From contig NZ_JAQBOD010000011.1 in assembly GCF_028288205.1 (NCBI RefSeq), positions 62,001-126,000 on the forward strand: a stretch of DNA of 64,000 nt, given 5' to 3'. The position numbers and the translations under genes are program-made. Below, piece by piece: positions 1 to 10,086 of the stretch. The stretch is from Mucilaginibacter sp. Lineage in GTDB: Bacteria; Bacteroidota; Bacteroidia; Sphingobacteriales; Sphingobacteriaceae. Each line of letters opens with the position of its first letter. Within the stretch, counting starts at the first letter, position 1. The notes under the pieces were generated by a model, which was given only the letters and a program-made list of their open reading frames with translations, had not been told where the DNA came from and ran no database searches.

Positions 1-149
1 GCAGCCGAATTAAGAAACAGGGAACATGGCGGCGAACAGCCGGCGCGGTAATCAAAATTAATTTATCAGATCGAAGTCAAAGACCAGGCCATCGGCGCTT
101 ACCGCAGAAGGCCTGGCCCGAACAACACATAGGCGAACAATCCGCAGCA

Positions 150-299
150 ATGAAAGTTAAAAAGATCAAACGGGTATGGGACGAGGTCCTTTTCTGGGCT
201 AAAAGAGAAATGAGCCTGACGCTGATTTTTTGTTTTGTCGGACTTCCCGGCCTTTATCCAATGGTTGTACCTCAAATAACCGGCCATGGAATTAACTGA
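150..299 (+). CDS. possible 49-aa small protein with one hydrophobic segment, overlapping the next CDS start
   Basis: ATG at 150 to TGA at 297-299: MKVKKIKRVWDEVLFWAKREMSLTLIFCFVGLPGLYPMVVPQITGHGIN; 14-nt overlap with the ATG at 286. Confidence 0.3.
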   Translation: MKVKKIKRVWDEVLFWAKREMSLTLIFCFVGLPGLYPMVVPQITGHGIN

Positions 300-1395
300 A
301 CTTATCCGCCAGCACATCCGGGAGAATGGACCACTCTCCTTCCGCAATTTTATGGAAACCGCCCTGTATCACCCGGAGCTGGGTTATTACATGTCTGGAC
401 ACGATAAGATCGGCGCGGGCGGTGACTTTTATACCAGTTGCTGCCTGGGGCCGGTATTCGGCGCAATGATAGCCAAACAACTGGCCGAAATGTGGCGACT
501 GTCCGGCGAACCTGAATTTACAGTCGTTGAATTCGGCGCCGGTAACGGCTGGCTCTGTCATGATATCCTTGATTATTTCCGGGAATATACCAGCGTTTAT
601 GAACGACTGCATTATGTGATCATTGAAAAAAGCCCGTTCATGCGCGAAAGTGAAAGGACGCATCTGCATGAAAAGGTTTGCTGGCACAACGATCTGGAGG
701 CGGTGGGGGCTTTTACGGGTTGTGTCCTTTCTAATGAACTGTTGGATAATTTCGCGGTACACCAGGTAGTCATGCAGGATGAGTTGATGGAGGTATTTGT
801 GGATGATCAGGATGGCCTGGTGGAAGTGCTTCGGCCCGCAAGCCCACAGTTGAAGGCATACTTTAGCGAACTGAACGTGGAATTACCCGCCGGTTACCGC
901 ACCGAAGTTAACCTGGAGGCCGTGGAATGGCTTGATAAGATCAGCCGTTATTTGCAAAAAGGCTATGTGCTCACCATTGATTATGGCTACTTGTCTGATG
1001 AGTTTTATAAATCCTGCCGCAGCCGCGGGACAGTGCTTTGCTATAACCGGCACGAGGTAAACGAACAGTTTTATCATCACGTTGGAAAGCAGGATATCAC
1101 CGCTCATGTAAACTTTTCTGCCCTATGCCATTGGGGCCACCAACACGGGATGTCCTGTTGCGGGCTGACCAGCCAGGCGGAGTTTCTTCTGGCGCTGGAC
1201 TTTAAAGACTATTTGCGCAAGCAACCAAACGCAAACGGCGATATCGTTCAACTGGCCATACAGGAAGCGCGGCTGACCCGTACGCTGCTGATTGATATGG
1301 GCAGTAAGTTTAAGGTGCTTGTCCAACAAAAAGGCATGCCGAACGCGCAGCTTAGCGGACTAAGGCCGCTTGTTCAGAATGCCCGGCCCACCTGA
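286..1395 (+). CDS. class I SAM-dependent methyltransferase, NDUFAF7/COG1565-like
   Basis: Full-length 369 aa; VVEFGAGNGWLCHDIL motif I; N-terminal SFRNFMETALYHPELGYYMS typical of the family. Confidence 0.85.
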   Translation: MELTELIRQHIRENGPLSFRNFMETALYHPELGYYMSGHDKIGAGGDFYTSCCLGPVFGAMIAKQLAEMWRLSGEPEFTVVEFGAGNGWLCHDILDYFREYTSVYERLHYVIIEKSPFMRESERTHLHEKVCWHNDLEAVGAFTGCVLSNELLDNFAVHQVVMQDELMEVFVDDQDGLVEVLRPASPQLKAYFSELNVELPAGYRTEVNLEAVEWLDKISRYLQKGYVLTIDYGYLSDEFYKSCRSRGTVLCYNRHEVNEQFYHHVGKQDITAHVNFSALCHWGHQHGMSCCGLTSQAEFLLALDFKDYLRKQPNANGDIVQLAIQEARLTRTLLIDMGSKFKVLVQQKGMPNAQLSGLRPLVQNARPT

Positions 1396-1428
1396 TGCGG
1401 CTGTGTGTGGGGTATAGTTAAAGAAAGG

Positions 1429-2187
1429 TTAATCATTCATATAGTCGCCATAATAACGGTAAAATTCATTTTCATAGGTTTCGGGCAGCGGCACGGAGGG
1501 ATCAAATTCCGGGCTGTTTTTTACCGCGTTGACCGTGATATTGACGTAGACGGCAGATTCTTCCCATTTGACCTCGCTGATCCATTTGGGCGCGATCAGG
1601 ACTTTCTTTCCGGGAAACCAGTGCCCGGTATCCACCACCAGGAAATGCATCCGCCAGCTTTGGTCATCTATGATAAAATCTTCCACATCGCCTATCTCGC
1701 CGTTCGTTGCATGGATCCGGTAACCCGTAACCTCGCCGGTGCTGCGCAAATGCGGATCAACCGGCTTGTCCTTGTTAGCCGCTGCCATGATGTTTTCCTC
1801 GAACGGGATCCGGGATTCCATCATACCCGACAAACCCATACCGCCATAAAACCCCGCGCCGGGGATACCCATATAGGGCCAGTCATAGTGCGTATAAAGA
1901 TCAATCTCTTGTTGGCGCGAAACGGTTCTTTCCGTATCAATGTCAGGGCTGTTCTCAATTTGTGCTTTGGTCAGGTTTACCGGGAAAACCTGGTTTTCCC
2001 AGTCGGGTTCCTGTAGTGCCGCAGGAGAGATCAGTACCTTGCGGCCGAACAGCCAGCCACTTGTTTTGACAACCAGGTATCGGATGGTCCAGGTCTCGTC
2101 GTCAAAATAAAAACCATCTACTTTTCCAAATTCACCGTCTGTGGCTCCCGTGCGGAAGCCCACTAAACTTTTCACATTCCGTCTCAT
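1429..2187 (-). CDS. PRC-barrel domain-containing protein (two PRC repeats)
   Basis: 252 aa; repeated TDGEFGKVDGFYFDDETWTIRYLVV / TNGEIGDVEDFIIDDQSWRMHFLVV. Confidence 0.85.
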   Translation of the reverse strand: MRRNVKSLVGFRTGATDGEFGKVDGFYFDDETWTIRYLVVKTSGWLFGRKVLISPAALQEPDWENQVFPVNLTKAQIENSPDIDTERTVSRQQEIDLYTHYDWPYMGIPGAGFYGGMGLSGMMESRIPFEENIMAAANKDKPVDPHLRSTGEVTGYRIHATNGEIGDVEDFIIDDQSWRMHFLVVDTGHWFPGKKVLIAPKWISEVKWEESAVYVNITVNAVKNSPEFDPSVPLPETYENEFYRYYGDYMND

Positions 2188-2305
2188 GATCCCTTCTGTT
2201 TATAAGCAGTGTAATAATACCATCCTGCAAAAATCATGCAGAAATGTTTGAAAAACTTTAAACATAAGCAGCGAAAAAAGTATTTATCCTATAGCAAATA
2301 CTGAT

Positions 2306-3334
2306 ATGACAAAGCCAACGGGTTTGCCGCAAACGATGCGGGCGATGATACTGGAAAAGGCAGGACAGCCCCTGACCCTAAAGGAAATTCCTTTACCCGT
2401 ACCAGCAGCCGGGCAGGTGCTGGTACAGGTACTGGCTTGCGGTGTCTGCCGGACTGATCTGCATATCATAGATGGGGAGCTTAATCATCCCAAACTTCCC
2501 CTGGTGCCAGGACATGAGATCGTCGGCCGGGTGGCTGAAATCGGCCAGCAGGTCGGGGAGCTGAAAATCGGAGATATCGTTGGCATTCCCTGGCTGGCCT
2601 ACACCTGTGGACAATGTCATTATTGCCAAAGCGGCAAGGAAAACTTGTGTGAAAACGCAGAATTTACCGGCTATACCGTCAATGGCGGTTATGCGGAATA
2701 TATGGTTGCCTACGCCGCTTATTGTTTTCGGCTGCCGCCTGATTATACCGGGCCCGGGGCCGCGCCCCTGCTTTGCGCCGGGTTGATCGGTTTCCGTTCC
2801 TATCGCATGGCGGATGCCGATGCCAAAAACATCGGTTTGTATGGTTTTGGTGCCGCGGCGCATATCCTGATCCAGGTAGCTGTGGCGCAAGGCAAGAAGT
2901 TGTTTGCCTTTACCCGCCCCGGTGATACCAAAGGACAGGCCTTTGCTATAAAGCTGGGCGCCGCCTGGGCCGGCGGAAGCGATGAGTCGCCGCCGGAAAA
3001 GCTGGACACGGCAATTATTTTTGCACCCGCGGGCGAGCTGATACCACTGGCCCTAAAAGCGACCGATAAAGGCGGCCGGGTCATTTGCGGCGGTATCCAT
3101 ATGAGCGCTATCCCCAGTTTCTCTTATGACCTGCTTTGGGAAGAAAGGATGATCCGTTCAGTGGCCAACCTTACCCGACAGGACGGGCATGATTTTTTTG
3201 CCCTGTTGCAACATATCCCTGTGCATACCCAAACGCGGTTTTTTAAACTGGCAGAAGCCAACGAGGCATTGGATCAGTTAAGAAACAGCAAGATCAAAGG
3301 CGCCGCGGTATTGGTGATGGATAAAAAAAACTGA
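2306..3334 (+). CDS. zinc-dependent alcohol dehydrogenase family protein
   Basis: CGVCRTDLHIIDGEL, GHEIVGRVAEIG, CGQCHYCQSGKENLC zinc-ADH motifs. Confidence 0.9.
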   Translation: MTKPTGLPQTMRAMILEKAGQPLTLKEIPLPVPAAGQVLVQVLACGVCRTDLHIIDGELNHPKLPLVPGHEIVGRVAEIGQQVGELKIGDIVGIPWLAYTCGQCHYCQSGKENLCENAEFTGYTVNGGYAEYMVAYAAYCFRLPPDYTGPGAAPLLCAGLIGFRSYRMADADAKNIGLYGFGAAAHILIQVAVAQGKKLFAFTRPGDTKGQAFAIKLGAAWAGGSDESPPEKLDTAIIFAPAGELIPLALKATDKGGRVICGGIHMSAIPSFSYDLLWEERMIRSVANLTRQDGHDFFALLQHIPVHTQTRFFKLAEANEALDQLRNSKIKGAAVLVMDKKN

Positions 3335-3637
3335 TGGGGCTGATTTGGAGCCTCAAATGGCCTTCCTCTATTGCCTCCCGAAAGGTATCAAGGGTTAGTA
3401 AAGCAGATTACTTATACGCAGACAAAATATTTTCAAATTATTTAAACATTGGCCAAAACCAAGTGTTATTTTATTAACATGAATGTGCGATTATAAGGTA
3501 TACAGGTGATGGCCCTGAACGCCGGGCACCGGTGAACGGCTGACGTTCAATGGATTATTCAATCTTTGATTCATTCATGAAATTTCCTACGTTATCAATA
3601 ATTAACGGTTTATCCTCAAATTTTAATAGTGCTGATT

Positions 3638-4162
3638 ATGGAAACAACCATCATGCAGGCAACCAATTCAAAACTCAAGGAGTTTTTCGTGGACCAATTA
3701 AAGGATATGTACTGGGCGGAAAAGAAGCTCGTCAAAACCCTGCCCAAGCTGCAGGAAGCCGCGACTGCGCCCGAACTGAAAAACGCCTTTGCCAACCATT
3801 GCGGGCAAACCCAGGCGCATGTCCGCCGCCTGGAAGAAGTTTTTGGCCTGGTCAACGAAGAGGTAGACGACACTAAATGCCAGGCGATGGCTGGCATAGT
3901 GGATGAAGGCGCGGATATCATCGACGATACGGAAGAAGGCACCGCCCAGCGTGATGTCGGGCTGATTTTTGCCGGGCAAAAGGCCGAGCACTACGAAATT
4001 GCCACCTATGGCGGACTGGTTACGCTGGCCAGGACCATGGGCTACCCGGTAGCCGCTGACCTGCTGGCACAGACACTCGCCGAAGAAAAGGAGGCGGATG
4101 ACCTGCTGACACAGATCGCGGAGAATAACGTCAACTACCGCGCAAGCCGCGAACAGGATTAA
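3638..4162 (+). CDS. ferritin-like DUF892 (YciE/YciF family) protein
   Basis: LKEFFVDQLKDMYWAEKKLVKTLPKLQEAATAPELKNAF is a YciE/YciF signature; ATG 3638 preferred to GTG 3629. Confidence 0.88.
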   Translation: METTIMQATNSKLKEFFVDQLKDMYWAEKKLVKTLPKLQEAATAPELKNAFANHCGQTQAHVRRLEEVFGLVNEEVDDTKCQAMAGIVDEGADIIDDTEEGTAQRDVGLIFAGQKAEHYEIATYGGLVTLARTMGYPVAADLLAQTLAEEKEADDLLTQIAENNVNYRASREQD

Positions 4163-4188
4163 TCCGGAATGTCGGAAGAATTTCGGGC

Positions 4189-4214
4189 GCCGGCAAGCAG
4201 CAACGCTTGCCGGC
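4189..4214. terminator. strong hairpin after the yciF-like gene
   Basis: GCCGGCAAGC-agcaac-GCTTGCCGGC perfect 10-bp stem, 27 bp after the stop codon; downstream T-tract is weak. Confidence 0.5.
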
Positions 4215-4245
4215 TATTGCTGTTTATACTGTAAAATAAAAAGTG

Positions 4246-4593
4246 ATGGATATCCAGGTAAAAGATCCTTCGACAGGCGCGCTGCTCATGCTTGACGCCA
4301 GGCCGGAGCAACACCGGGGCGAACACGGCTTCCGCATTCGTCACCCGAACGGATCGGGCTTCCTGATCGTTAACCGGTCGGGCACCTGGCGGGTGGCGGA
4401 CGACCACCATATTGACGCCGGGTTTTTGATCAACATCGGGCTGGCGCTGGAAGGCCATTCGGTCAGGGAGCAGACCGGGACAAATGCCAAGGAAAGCAGC
4501 CAGGCAGGTGATGATCTGCCTTATACAGATAACCAGCCTAACATCAATAGCGGATTTGGTGATGAAGGCATGATCAACCCTAACGAATCCTGA
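4246..4593 (+). CDS. hypothetical protein
   Basis: Open frame between co-directional genes; ATG 4246 (GTG at 4243). Confidence 0.6.
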   Translation: MDIQVKDPSTGALLMLDARPEQHRGEHGFRIRHPNGSGFLIVNRSGTWRVADDHHIDAGFLINIGLALEGHSVREQTGTNAKESSQAGDDLPYTDNQPNINSGFGDEGMINPNES

Positions 4594-4609
4594 ACATAAA
4601 AAAGAAGCG

Positions 4610-5260
4610 ATGCAGCGTATTTTCAAAAACAGGCAGCACGCCGGGAAAGAACTGGGCCGTTGGCTTAGGCCAAAATACCGGCAATTGAACCCGCTGGTAC
4701 TGGGCATTCCCCGGGGCGGCGTGGCGGTCGCGTATGAAGTGGCCCTGGAACTGGGCGCTGAATTGGCGGTGGTAGTAGCCAAGAAGCTGCCGCTGCCGAC
4801 TCACCCGGAGTTTGGCTTTGGCGCGGTTGCCGAAGATGGCTCTGTCTATGTGAACCCAGAGGCCGAACAGGTGTTACCCGCGGAAATGATCAGGGATACC
4901 ATTCGTGAGCAACAGGAAGAGATCCGTCGCCGGGTACAAGTTTACCGGCAAGGCAAGGCCCTGCCCGAACTGGCGGGCCGGATAGTGATAATAGTGGATG
5001 ACGGTATTGCTACCGGCGCGACCCTGGTACCTGTACTGGAACTTTGCCGTAAAATGAACGCCGGGCAAATCATTATTGCTGTCCCGGTCTCCGGAACGCG
5101 TTATGATCCGCGTCTTGAAAAAGCGGACCGGATGGAAATACTGCACCAGCCCGAAGAGTTTAATGCGGTTGGCCAGGCTTATGCCGCCTTTGACGATTTC
5201 TCTGATAGGGAGGTGGTAGCCTTGCTGGAAAAGGCAAAAAAAACACGAAGCACAATTTGA
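4610..5260 (+). CDS. phosphoribosyltransferase (COG1926-like)
   Basis: PRPP-binding motif IVIIVDDGIATGAT; LVLGIPRGGVAVAYEVA N-terminus. Confidence 0.88.
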   Translation: MQRIFKNRQHAGKELGRWLRPKYRQLNPLVLGIPRGGVAVAYEVALELGAELAVVVAKKLPLPTHPEFGFGAVAEDGSVYVNPEAEQVLPAEMIRDTIREQQEEIRRRVQVYRQGKALPELAGRIVIIVDDGIATGATLVPVLELCRKMNAGQIIIAVPVSGTRYDPRLEKADRMEILHQPEEFNAVGQAYAAFDDFSDREVVALLEKAKKTRSTI

Positions 5261-5404
5261 AAACCGGGGATACCTAAGATGGTGTGGCAAGAAAAGATAG
5301 ATGCCATGAAGATGTTTTATTTTTTTAAAGTATGGAAATCTATGTGATTGGATGAGCCGGTCTTGGTTTCGTAAGGCTTGTCAGATTTTAGGTAGCTTAC
5401 TTTC

Positions 5405-5794
5405 TTAGGGATTTGGCCGGTAGGTTTTAACCCACCAGGTATTGCCGAACGGGTCCATAAAGCCGCCGCTGCGTCCATAGGGATTGTCTTTAGGGGGCAG
5501 AATAGGCGTCGCGCCCGCTTTAATGGCTTTATGATAGATCTCATCCGCATCCGACATATAAATAAAACCGCCACCTGTACAAGGAGCCAGTTGCTGGGTG
5601 TCGCCGGAAAACATGATGACGCTTTCGCCAATGGCGAGCTCCGCATGGGCGATGGTTTGCGCATCACTTTTGAAATTCATTTTTTCTTTGGCATCAAAAA
5701 CTTCCTGCATGAAACGGATGAAACCAGCGGCATCCCTCATGACGAGGTAGGGCATGACCCGCTGGTGATCGGGTGGGAATATTAGTGTGCTCAT
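5405..5794 (-). CDS. VOC/glyoxalase family (PhnB-like) protein
   Basis: HQRVMPYLVMRDAAGFIRFMQEVF ... YGRSGGFMDPFGNTWWVKT. Confidence 0.85.
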   Translation of the reverse strand: MSTLIFPPDHQRVMPYLVMRDAAGFIRFMQEVFDAKEKMNFKSDAQTIAHAELAIGESVIMFSGDTQQLAPCTGGGFIYMSDADEIYHKAIKAGATPILPPKDNPYGRSGGFMDPFGNTWWVKTYRPNP

Positions 5795-5918
5795 AAGGTT
5801 GTTAATGTGTCTTTGGCATGCATAAATTCATGATACTTTTAAAACACTTCTCCTTAAACCGATGTTTTATAATTGTTTCGGATACATTCCGATTGTTTGC
5901 AATGATAAACGCTAAATC

Positions 5919-6713
5919 ATGAAAAGTAAAGCCAGTATCAAAGGACATCCGCTTCATCCAATTCTTGTGACTTTTCCTATTGCGTTTTTTACAGGCACAC
6001 TGGTATTTGATGTGTTAGGGGTTTTAAAGGGTAATACCGGTTATCGCCAAACCGGTGAGTTTTTAGAGCTGGCCGGTCTGATAACCGCCTGTATAGCCGC
6101 TATTCCGGGACTGGTAGATTATTTTTATACGGTACCTCCGGTTAGTTCTGCCAAAAAAAGAGCCACGCAACATGGGTTGATCAATTTGTTATTGGTTTTG
6201 ATATTTATTGCAGCCTATGTGCTTAGAAATAAAAGTATAGTATCCTTTCCTGTTATTGTAGGATCAGAACTTGCCGGGTTTATTTTGATGGGCGTTTCCG
6301 GATGGCTGGGCGGCACCCTGGTTTACCGTAACCAGATCGGTGTTGATCCGAGGTACGCGGGTGCAGGTAAATGGAATGAGGTCTATCTGAAAGATTCAGG
6401 TAATTTAATGGTGGTAGCAGTAGCAGGAGAACTACAAACCGGTCAAATGAAATTGTTGCATATTGACAGTAAGCGTATTGTATTAGGTAAAACAGCAGAA
6501 AGTTATGTGGCCTTTGACGACCGGTGCACTCACAAAGGGGGTTCACTGGCTGGCGGAATGATGATCTGCGGTACGGTACAATGCCCCTGGCATGGTTCGC
6601 AGTTTGATTGCAAAACCGGGGAAGTAAAAGCCGGTCCGGCAAAAGACAGTATCAATACCTATAAAATATCCCTAAAAGAGGGAAAGGTATATCTTTCGCT
6701 TTCACCCGATTGA
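5919..6713 (+). CDS. DUF2231 membrane domain fused to a Rieske [2Fe-2S] domain
   Basis: N-term KGHPLHPILVTFPIAFFTGTLVFDVLG (DUF2231); C-term CTHKGGSLAGG...CPWHGSQFDCKTGEV (Rieske CxH...CxxH). Confidence 0.85.
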   Translation: MKSKASIKGHPLHPILVTFPIAFFTGTLVFDVLGVLKGNTGYRQTGEFLELAGLITACIAAIPGLVDYFYTVPPVSSAKKRATQHGLINLLLVLIFIAAYVLRNKSIVSFPVIVGSELAGFILMGVSGWLGGTLVYRNQIGVDPRYAGAGKWNEVYLKDSGNLMVVAVAGELQTGQMKLLHIDSKRIVLGKTAESYVAFDDRCTHKGGSLAGGMMICGTVQCPWHGSQFDCKTGEVKAGPAKDSINTYKISLKEGKVYLSLSPD

Positions 6714-6920
6714 CAACATTCGCTTAATGCGTTCCATGAAAAGCCTTTCCTGTTTTACCCCGGCGGGCATTAAGTTTTTGATGGTAAACTCCCCGCAGTA
6801 ACCGTCAAATCCGGCAGGCTGAAAAAAACACAAACTAACAGGAATTAAAATTGTTTTATAGAGAGTTAATATATGTTGAGATGAAGGAACCAGGCCTCCG
6901 CCATTTAAAATTCTTGAATC

Positions 6921-8030
6921 ATGGAAATGAATAAAATCAAACAAATACATGAATTCGGCCAAAGTATTTGGCTGGATTTTCTCGACCGTAAGCTGATCCG
7001 TTCCGGCAGATTAAAAAGACTGATCGAGGAAGACGGCCTGCGGGGCATGACCTCCAACCCGGCCATCTTTGAAAAAGCCATCAGCGGCAGCACGGATTAT
7101 GACGAGCAGATACGGGAATTGGCAGAAAAATATCAAAATAATGAAGCCATTTTTTATGAGTTGGCAATCACCGATATTCGGGAGGCAACCGATCTGTTCG
7201 GACCCGTTTTTACGGGCGACCGGGATGGCTATGTCAGCCTGGAAGTTTCGCCACACCTGGCGCATGATACCAGCCGGACGATCCGCCAGGCGACGGAACT
7301 CTGGCGAAAAGTGGATAGAAAAAACGTGATGATCAAAATCCCTGCGACCGCCGAAGGCCTGCCCGCGATCCGCAGGGCCATTTGCGAGGGCATTAATGTA
7401 AATATTACGCTGCTTTTCGGCCTGGATCGTTATGAAGCCGTTACCGACGCTTACCTGTCGGGCCTGGAAGACCGCTTAGCAGATGGACATCCCATCGATC
7501 AGATCGCTTCGGTCGCCAGCTTTTTCCTGAGCCGGATTGATGTGCTGGTGGACCAGATGCTGGAAACCAAAGGACATCCCGAGCTAAAGGGCGAGGTTGC
7601 AATTGCCTGCGCGAAACAGGCCTACCAGATCTATAAGCAAGTGTTTAGCAGCGAGCGCTTTAAAAAGCTGCAGGAAAAAGGCGCCAGGCCACAGCATGTT
7701 TTATGGGCCAGCACCGGCACCAAGGATCCATCTTTCCCGGATACCAAGTATGTGGACGCCCTCATTGGCCCGGAAACGGTGAATACCGTTCCACTGGAAA
7801 CACTGGAAGCTTACCGCGATCATGGGCACCCCGAAAGCCGCCTGGATCAGGACCCGGATCTGGCGGCACAGACGCTGGCCCGGCTGAAAAAGATTGGGAT
7901 CAATATCGACGAGGTTACCGCGCAACTGGAAAACGAGGGCATCGAAAAATTCAACAAGCCCTATGACCAGCTGTTACAGGCTATCGAGGAGAAAAAAGCC
8001 CGGTCGCCGCTCAAGTCTTACGCGCTTTAA
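6921..8030 (+). CDS. tal: transaldolase
   Basis: GMTSNPAIFEKAISGSTDYDEQI; VMIKIPATAEGLPAIRRAICEGINVNITLLF; 369 aa. Confidence 0.92.
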   Translation: MEMNKIKQIHEFGQSIWLDFLDRKLIRSGRLKRLIEEDGLRGMTSNPAIFEKAISGSTDYDEQIRELAEKYQNNEAIFYELAITDIREATDLFGPVFTGDRDGYVSLEVSPHLAHDTSRTIRQATELWRKVDRKNVMIKIPATAEGLPAIRRAICEGINVNITLLFGLDRYEAVTDAYLSGLEDRLADGHPIDQIASVASFFLSRIDVLVDQMLETKGHPELKGEVAIACAKQAYQIYKQVFSSERFKKLQEKGARPQHVLWASTGTKDPSFPDTKYVDALIGPETVNTVPLETLEAYRDHGHPESRLDQDPDLAAQTLARLKKIGINIDEVTAQLENEGIEKFNKPYDQLLQAIEEKKARSPLKSYAL

Positions 8031-8183
8031 TAGCCTTGCTCTGGAAACGGGCGCATTGCCAGATCAGGCCAAAACGGTTGGCAATTTGATCTGTTCCGGT
8101 ATTTTGGAGTTTCCGGCTAAAATCCAGCGCTCCGGGCAGAATAGTTCGGCGGTAATTTGACCATTGCTGATTTCGCCAAAAAC

Positions 8184-8205
8184 AATGGCAGGCTTTTCTG
8201 CCATT
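8184..8205. terminator. terminator-like hairpin between convergent tal and hydrolase genes
   Basis: AATGGCAG-gctttt-CTGCCATT perfect 8-bp stem flanked by A-rich and T-rich bases. Confidence 0.5.
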
Positions 8206-8236
8206 TTAACCAGGATGGGTTGCTTTGGTGCAACCG

Positions 8237-8893
8237 CTACAGCGGCACTTCTGTTTTCAGGTATTTGCCAAACCAGCCCAGGGCATAATCCGTCACTTCC
8301 TCCAGCTTCCCTGGCTCCTCAAACAAATGCGAAGCGCCGTGCACAATGGTCAGTTCGCTGATGGATTCGATCTCATCAAAGGCCTTTTCATTTTGCTCGC
8401 GCACCACCTCGTCCTTTCCGCCGACGATCAGCAGTACCGCCGCCTGAACCTTGTTTAAAGCGCCCGGTGCCAGGTCGGGCCTGCCGCCCCTGGATACAAC
8501 GGCCAGCACTTTGTCCGGCAGTTCCGCTGCCGCAATCAGTGCCGCTGCCGCGCCCGTGCTGGCGCCAAAATACCCGATGGCCATATTAGACGTTAAAATT
8601 TCCGCAGCGATCCATTCGGTTACTTTAATCAGCCTACCGGAAAGCAGTTCGATCTGGAAGCGATAAAAATACTCGTGGCTCTCTTCTTCCGTTAACAGGT
8701 CGAACAACAGTGTCGCATAACCTTTCTCCTGTAGCCGGCGGGCGACATACCTGTTGCGCTCGCTGAAACGACCGCTGCCGCTGCCATGCACGAAAACCAC
8801 AATGGCCTCTGCGCCATGGGGAATAAACAGGTTGCCATAAAGCAGGATCCCGTTCACCGGGATCTCCACTTCTCCGTTAAAATCTTCCATCAT
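8237..8893 (-). CDS. alpha/beta hydrolase (dienelactone hydrolase-like)
   Basis: VVFVHGSGSGRFSERNRYVARRLQEKGYATLLFDLLTEEE; GYFGASTGAAAAL nucleophile elbow; ORF opens at 8962 but the core begins near MMEDFNG. Confidence 0.85.
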   Translation of the reverse strand: MMEDFNGEVEIPVNGILLYGNLFIPHGAEAIVVFVHGSGSGRFSERNRYVARRLQEKGYATLLFDLLTEEESHEYFYRFQIELLSGRLIKVTEWIAAEILTSNMAIGYFGASTGAAAALIAAAELPDKVLAVVSRGGRPDLAPGALNKVQAAVLLIVGGKDEVVREQNEKAFDEIESISELTIVHGASHLFEEPGKLEEVTDYALGWFGKYLKTEVPL

Positions 8894-9075
8894 CGTCGGT
8901 TTACCTGCTGAAAAAACAAAGGAGATGAAAGGATGTTTCGTGAAATAAAAAAATCGAAACAAACCGGAGATCCGTTTTTTTTACCTCGCTCAAGGGATCG
9001 GTCTCGCTACCTATGACATGTTTATTAAACGGTGTGAGAGGGGCACTCAGAGGCCACTCAAAGAGTGAGCGCGAA

Positions 9076-9100
9076 GGCCCTCGCATATATTTCGAGGGCC
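9076..9100. repeat. perfect inverted repeat (hairpin)
   Basis: GGCCCTCG-catatattt-CGAGGGCC. Confidence 0.6.
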
Positions 9101-9198
9101 TGCCAATGACACCCCGCTTATGTCATTTCACCTACAGAATTTTCTTAATTTTATCACTTTATCACTCGAAATGACACGTTTTTTAATTAACTACACCC

Positions 9199-10086
9199 CT
9201 ATTTCAAATACTCATTAAAAAAATCGATCGTGCGTTTCCAGGCAAGTTCCGCGGCGGCTTTATCATAACGGGGGGTTGTATCGTTATGGAAGCCATGGTT
9301 CACGTTTTCGTAAATAAATGCCTGGTATTTTTTGCCGTTCGCTTTTAAAGCGGCTTCGTAGGCCGGCCATCCCCCGGTGATGCGGGTATCCAGCGACGCG
9401 TAGTGCAGCAGCAGCGGCGCTTTAATTTTTGGCACGTCCTCAACTGCGGGCTGACTGCCATAAAATGGTACCGCTGCCGCCAGGTCGGGTATCCTAACGG
9501 CCATCATATTGGCTATGCCGCCGCCATAACAAAAACCTACCACACCAACCTTGCCATTGCAATCCGGGTGATTTTTAAGGTAATCGTAGGCTGCTATAAA
9601 ATCTTCTTCCATTTCTTTGGGGTTCCTTTTGCTTTGCATGGCACGCCCTTCTTCATCATTGCCCGGGTAACCGCCCAGGGGTGTCAGGGCGTCTGGCGCA
9701 AGGGTAATAAACCCGGCCAGGGCCGCTCTTCTGGCCACATCTTCAATGTAAGGGTTCAAACCCCGGTTTTCATGCACTACGATGATACCACCCAATTTCT
9801 TTTTAGCGTCTTTAGGTTCTGATAGTAATGCTTTGATAGTTCCGCCGCCTTTTGGCGAAGGATATTTAATGTATGCTGATTTCAATCGCGGATCATCCGC
9901 CCTGATCTGCACGTTGCCTTTATAATCGGGCATCAGGAAACTCATGAGTGTGGGTACAGTTAGCCCGCCAACGGCATAAAGCGATAGCTTTTCTACAAAT
10001 CCACGCCGGTCAAGCCGGTTGTGCGCGTAGTCATCATACAGGTCGAACACCTCCTGTTTGATATCTTCTTTTTTTATCTGGCTCAT
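9199..10086 (-). CDS. dienelactone hydrolase family protein, YghX-like with twin-arginine-like segment
   Basis: [39 protein letters not shown] (Cys nucleophile); [16 protein letters not shown]. Confidence 0.88.
   Translation of the reverse strand: MSQIKKEDIKQEVFDLYDDYAHNRLDRRGFVEKLSLYAVGGLTVPTLMSFLMPDYKGNVQIRADDPRLKSAYIKYPSPKGGGTIKALLSEPKDAKKKLGGIIVVHENRGLNPYIEDVARRAALAGFITLAPDALTPLGGYPGNDEEGRAMQSKRNPKEMEEDFIAAYDYLKNHPDCNGKVGVVGFCYGGGIANMMAVRIPDLAAAVPFYGSQPAVEDVPKIKAPLLLHYASLDTRITGGWPAYEAALKANGKKYQAFIYENVNHGFHNDTTPRYDKAAAELAWKRTIDFFNEYLK

Noticed and set aside
292-762. Antisense ORFs inside the methyltransferase (292-762, 883-1107, 1123-1329, minus)
   Set aside because: Shadow frames of a GC-rich gene; no recognisable domains and the plus strand clearly encodes a full methyltransferase.
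1405-2016. 203-aa plus-strand ORF antisense to the PRC-barrel gene
   Set aside because: The minus strand has clear duplicated PRC domains; the antisense frame is compositionally driven.
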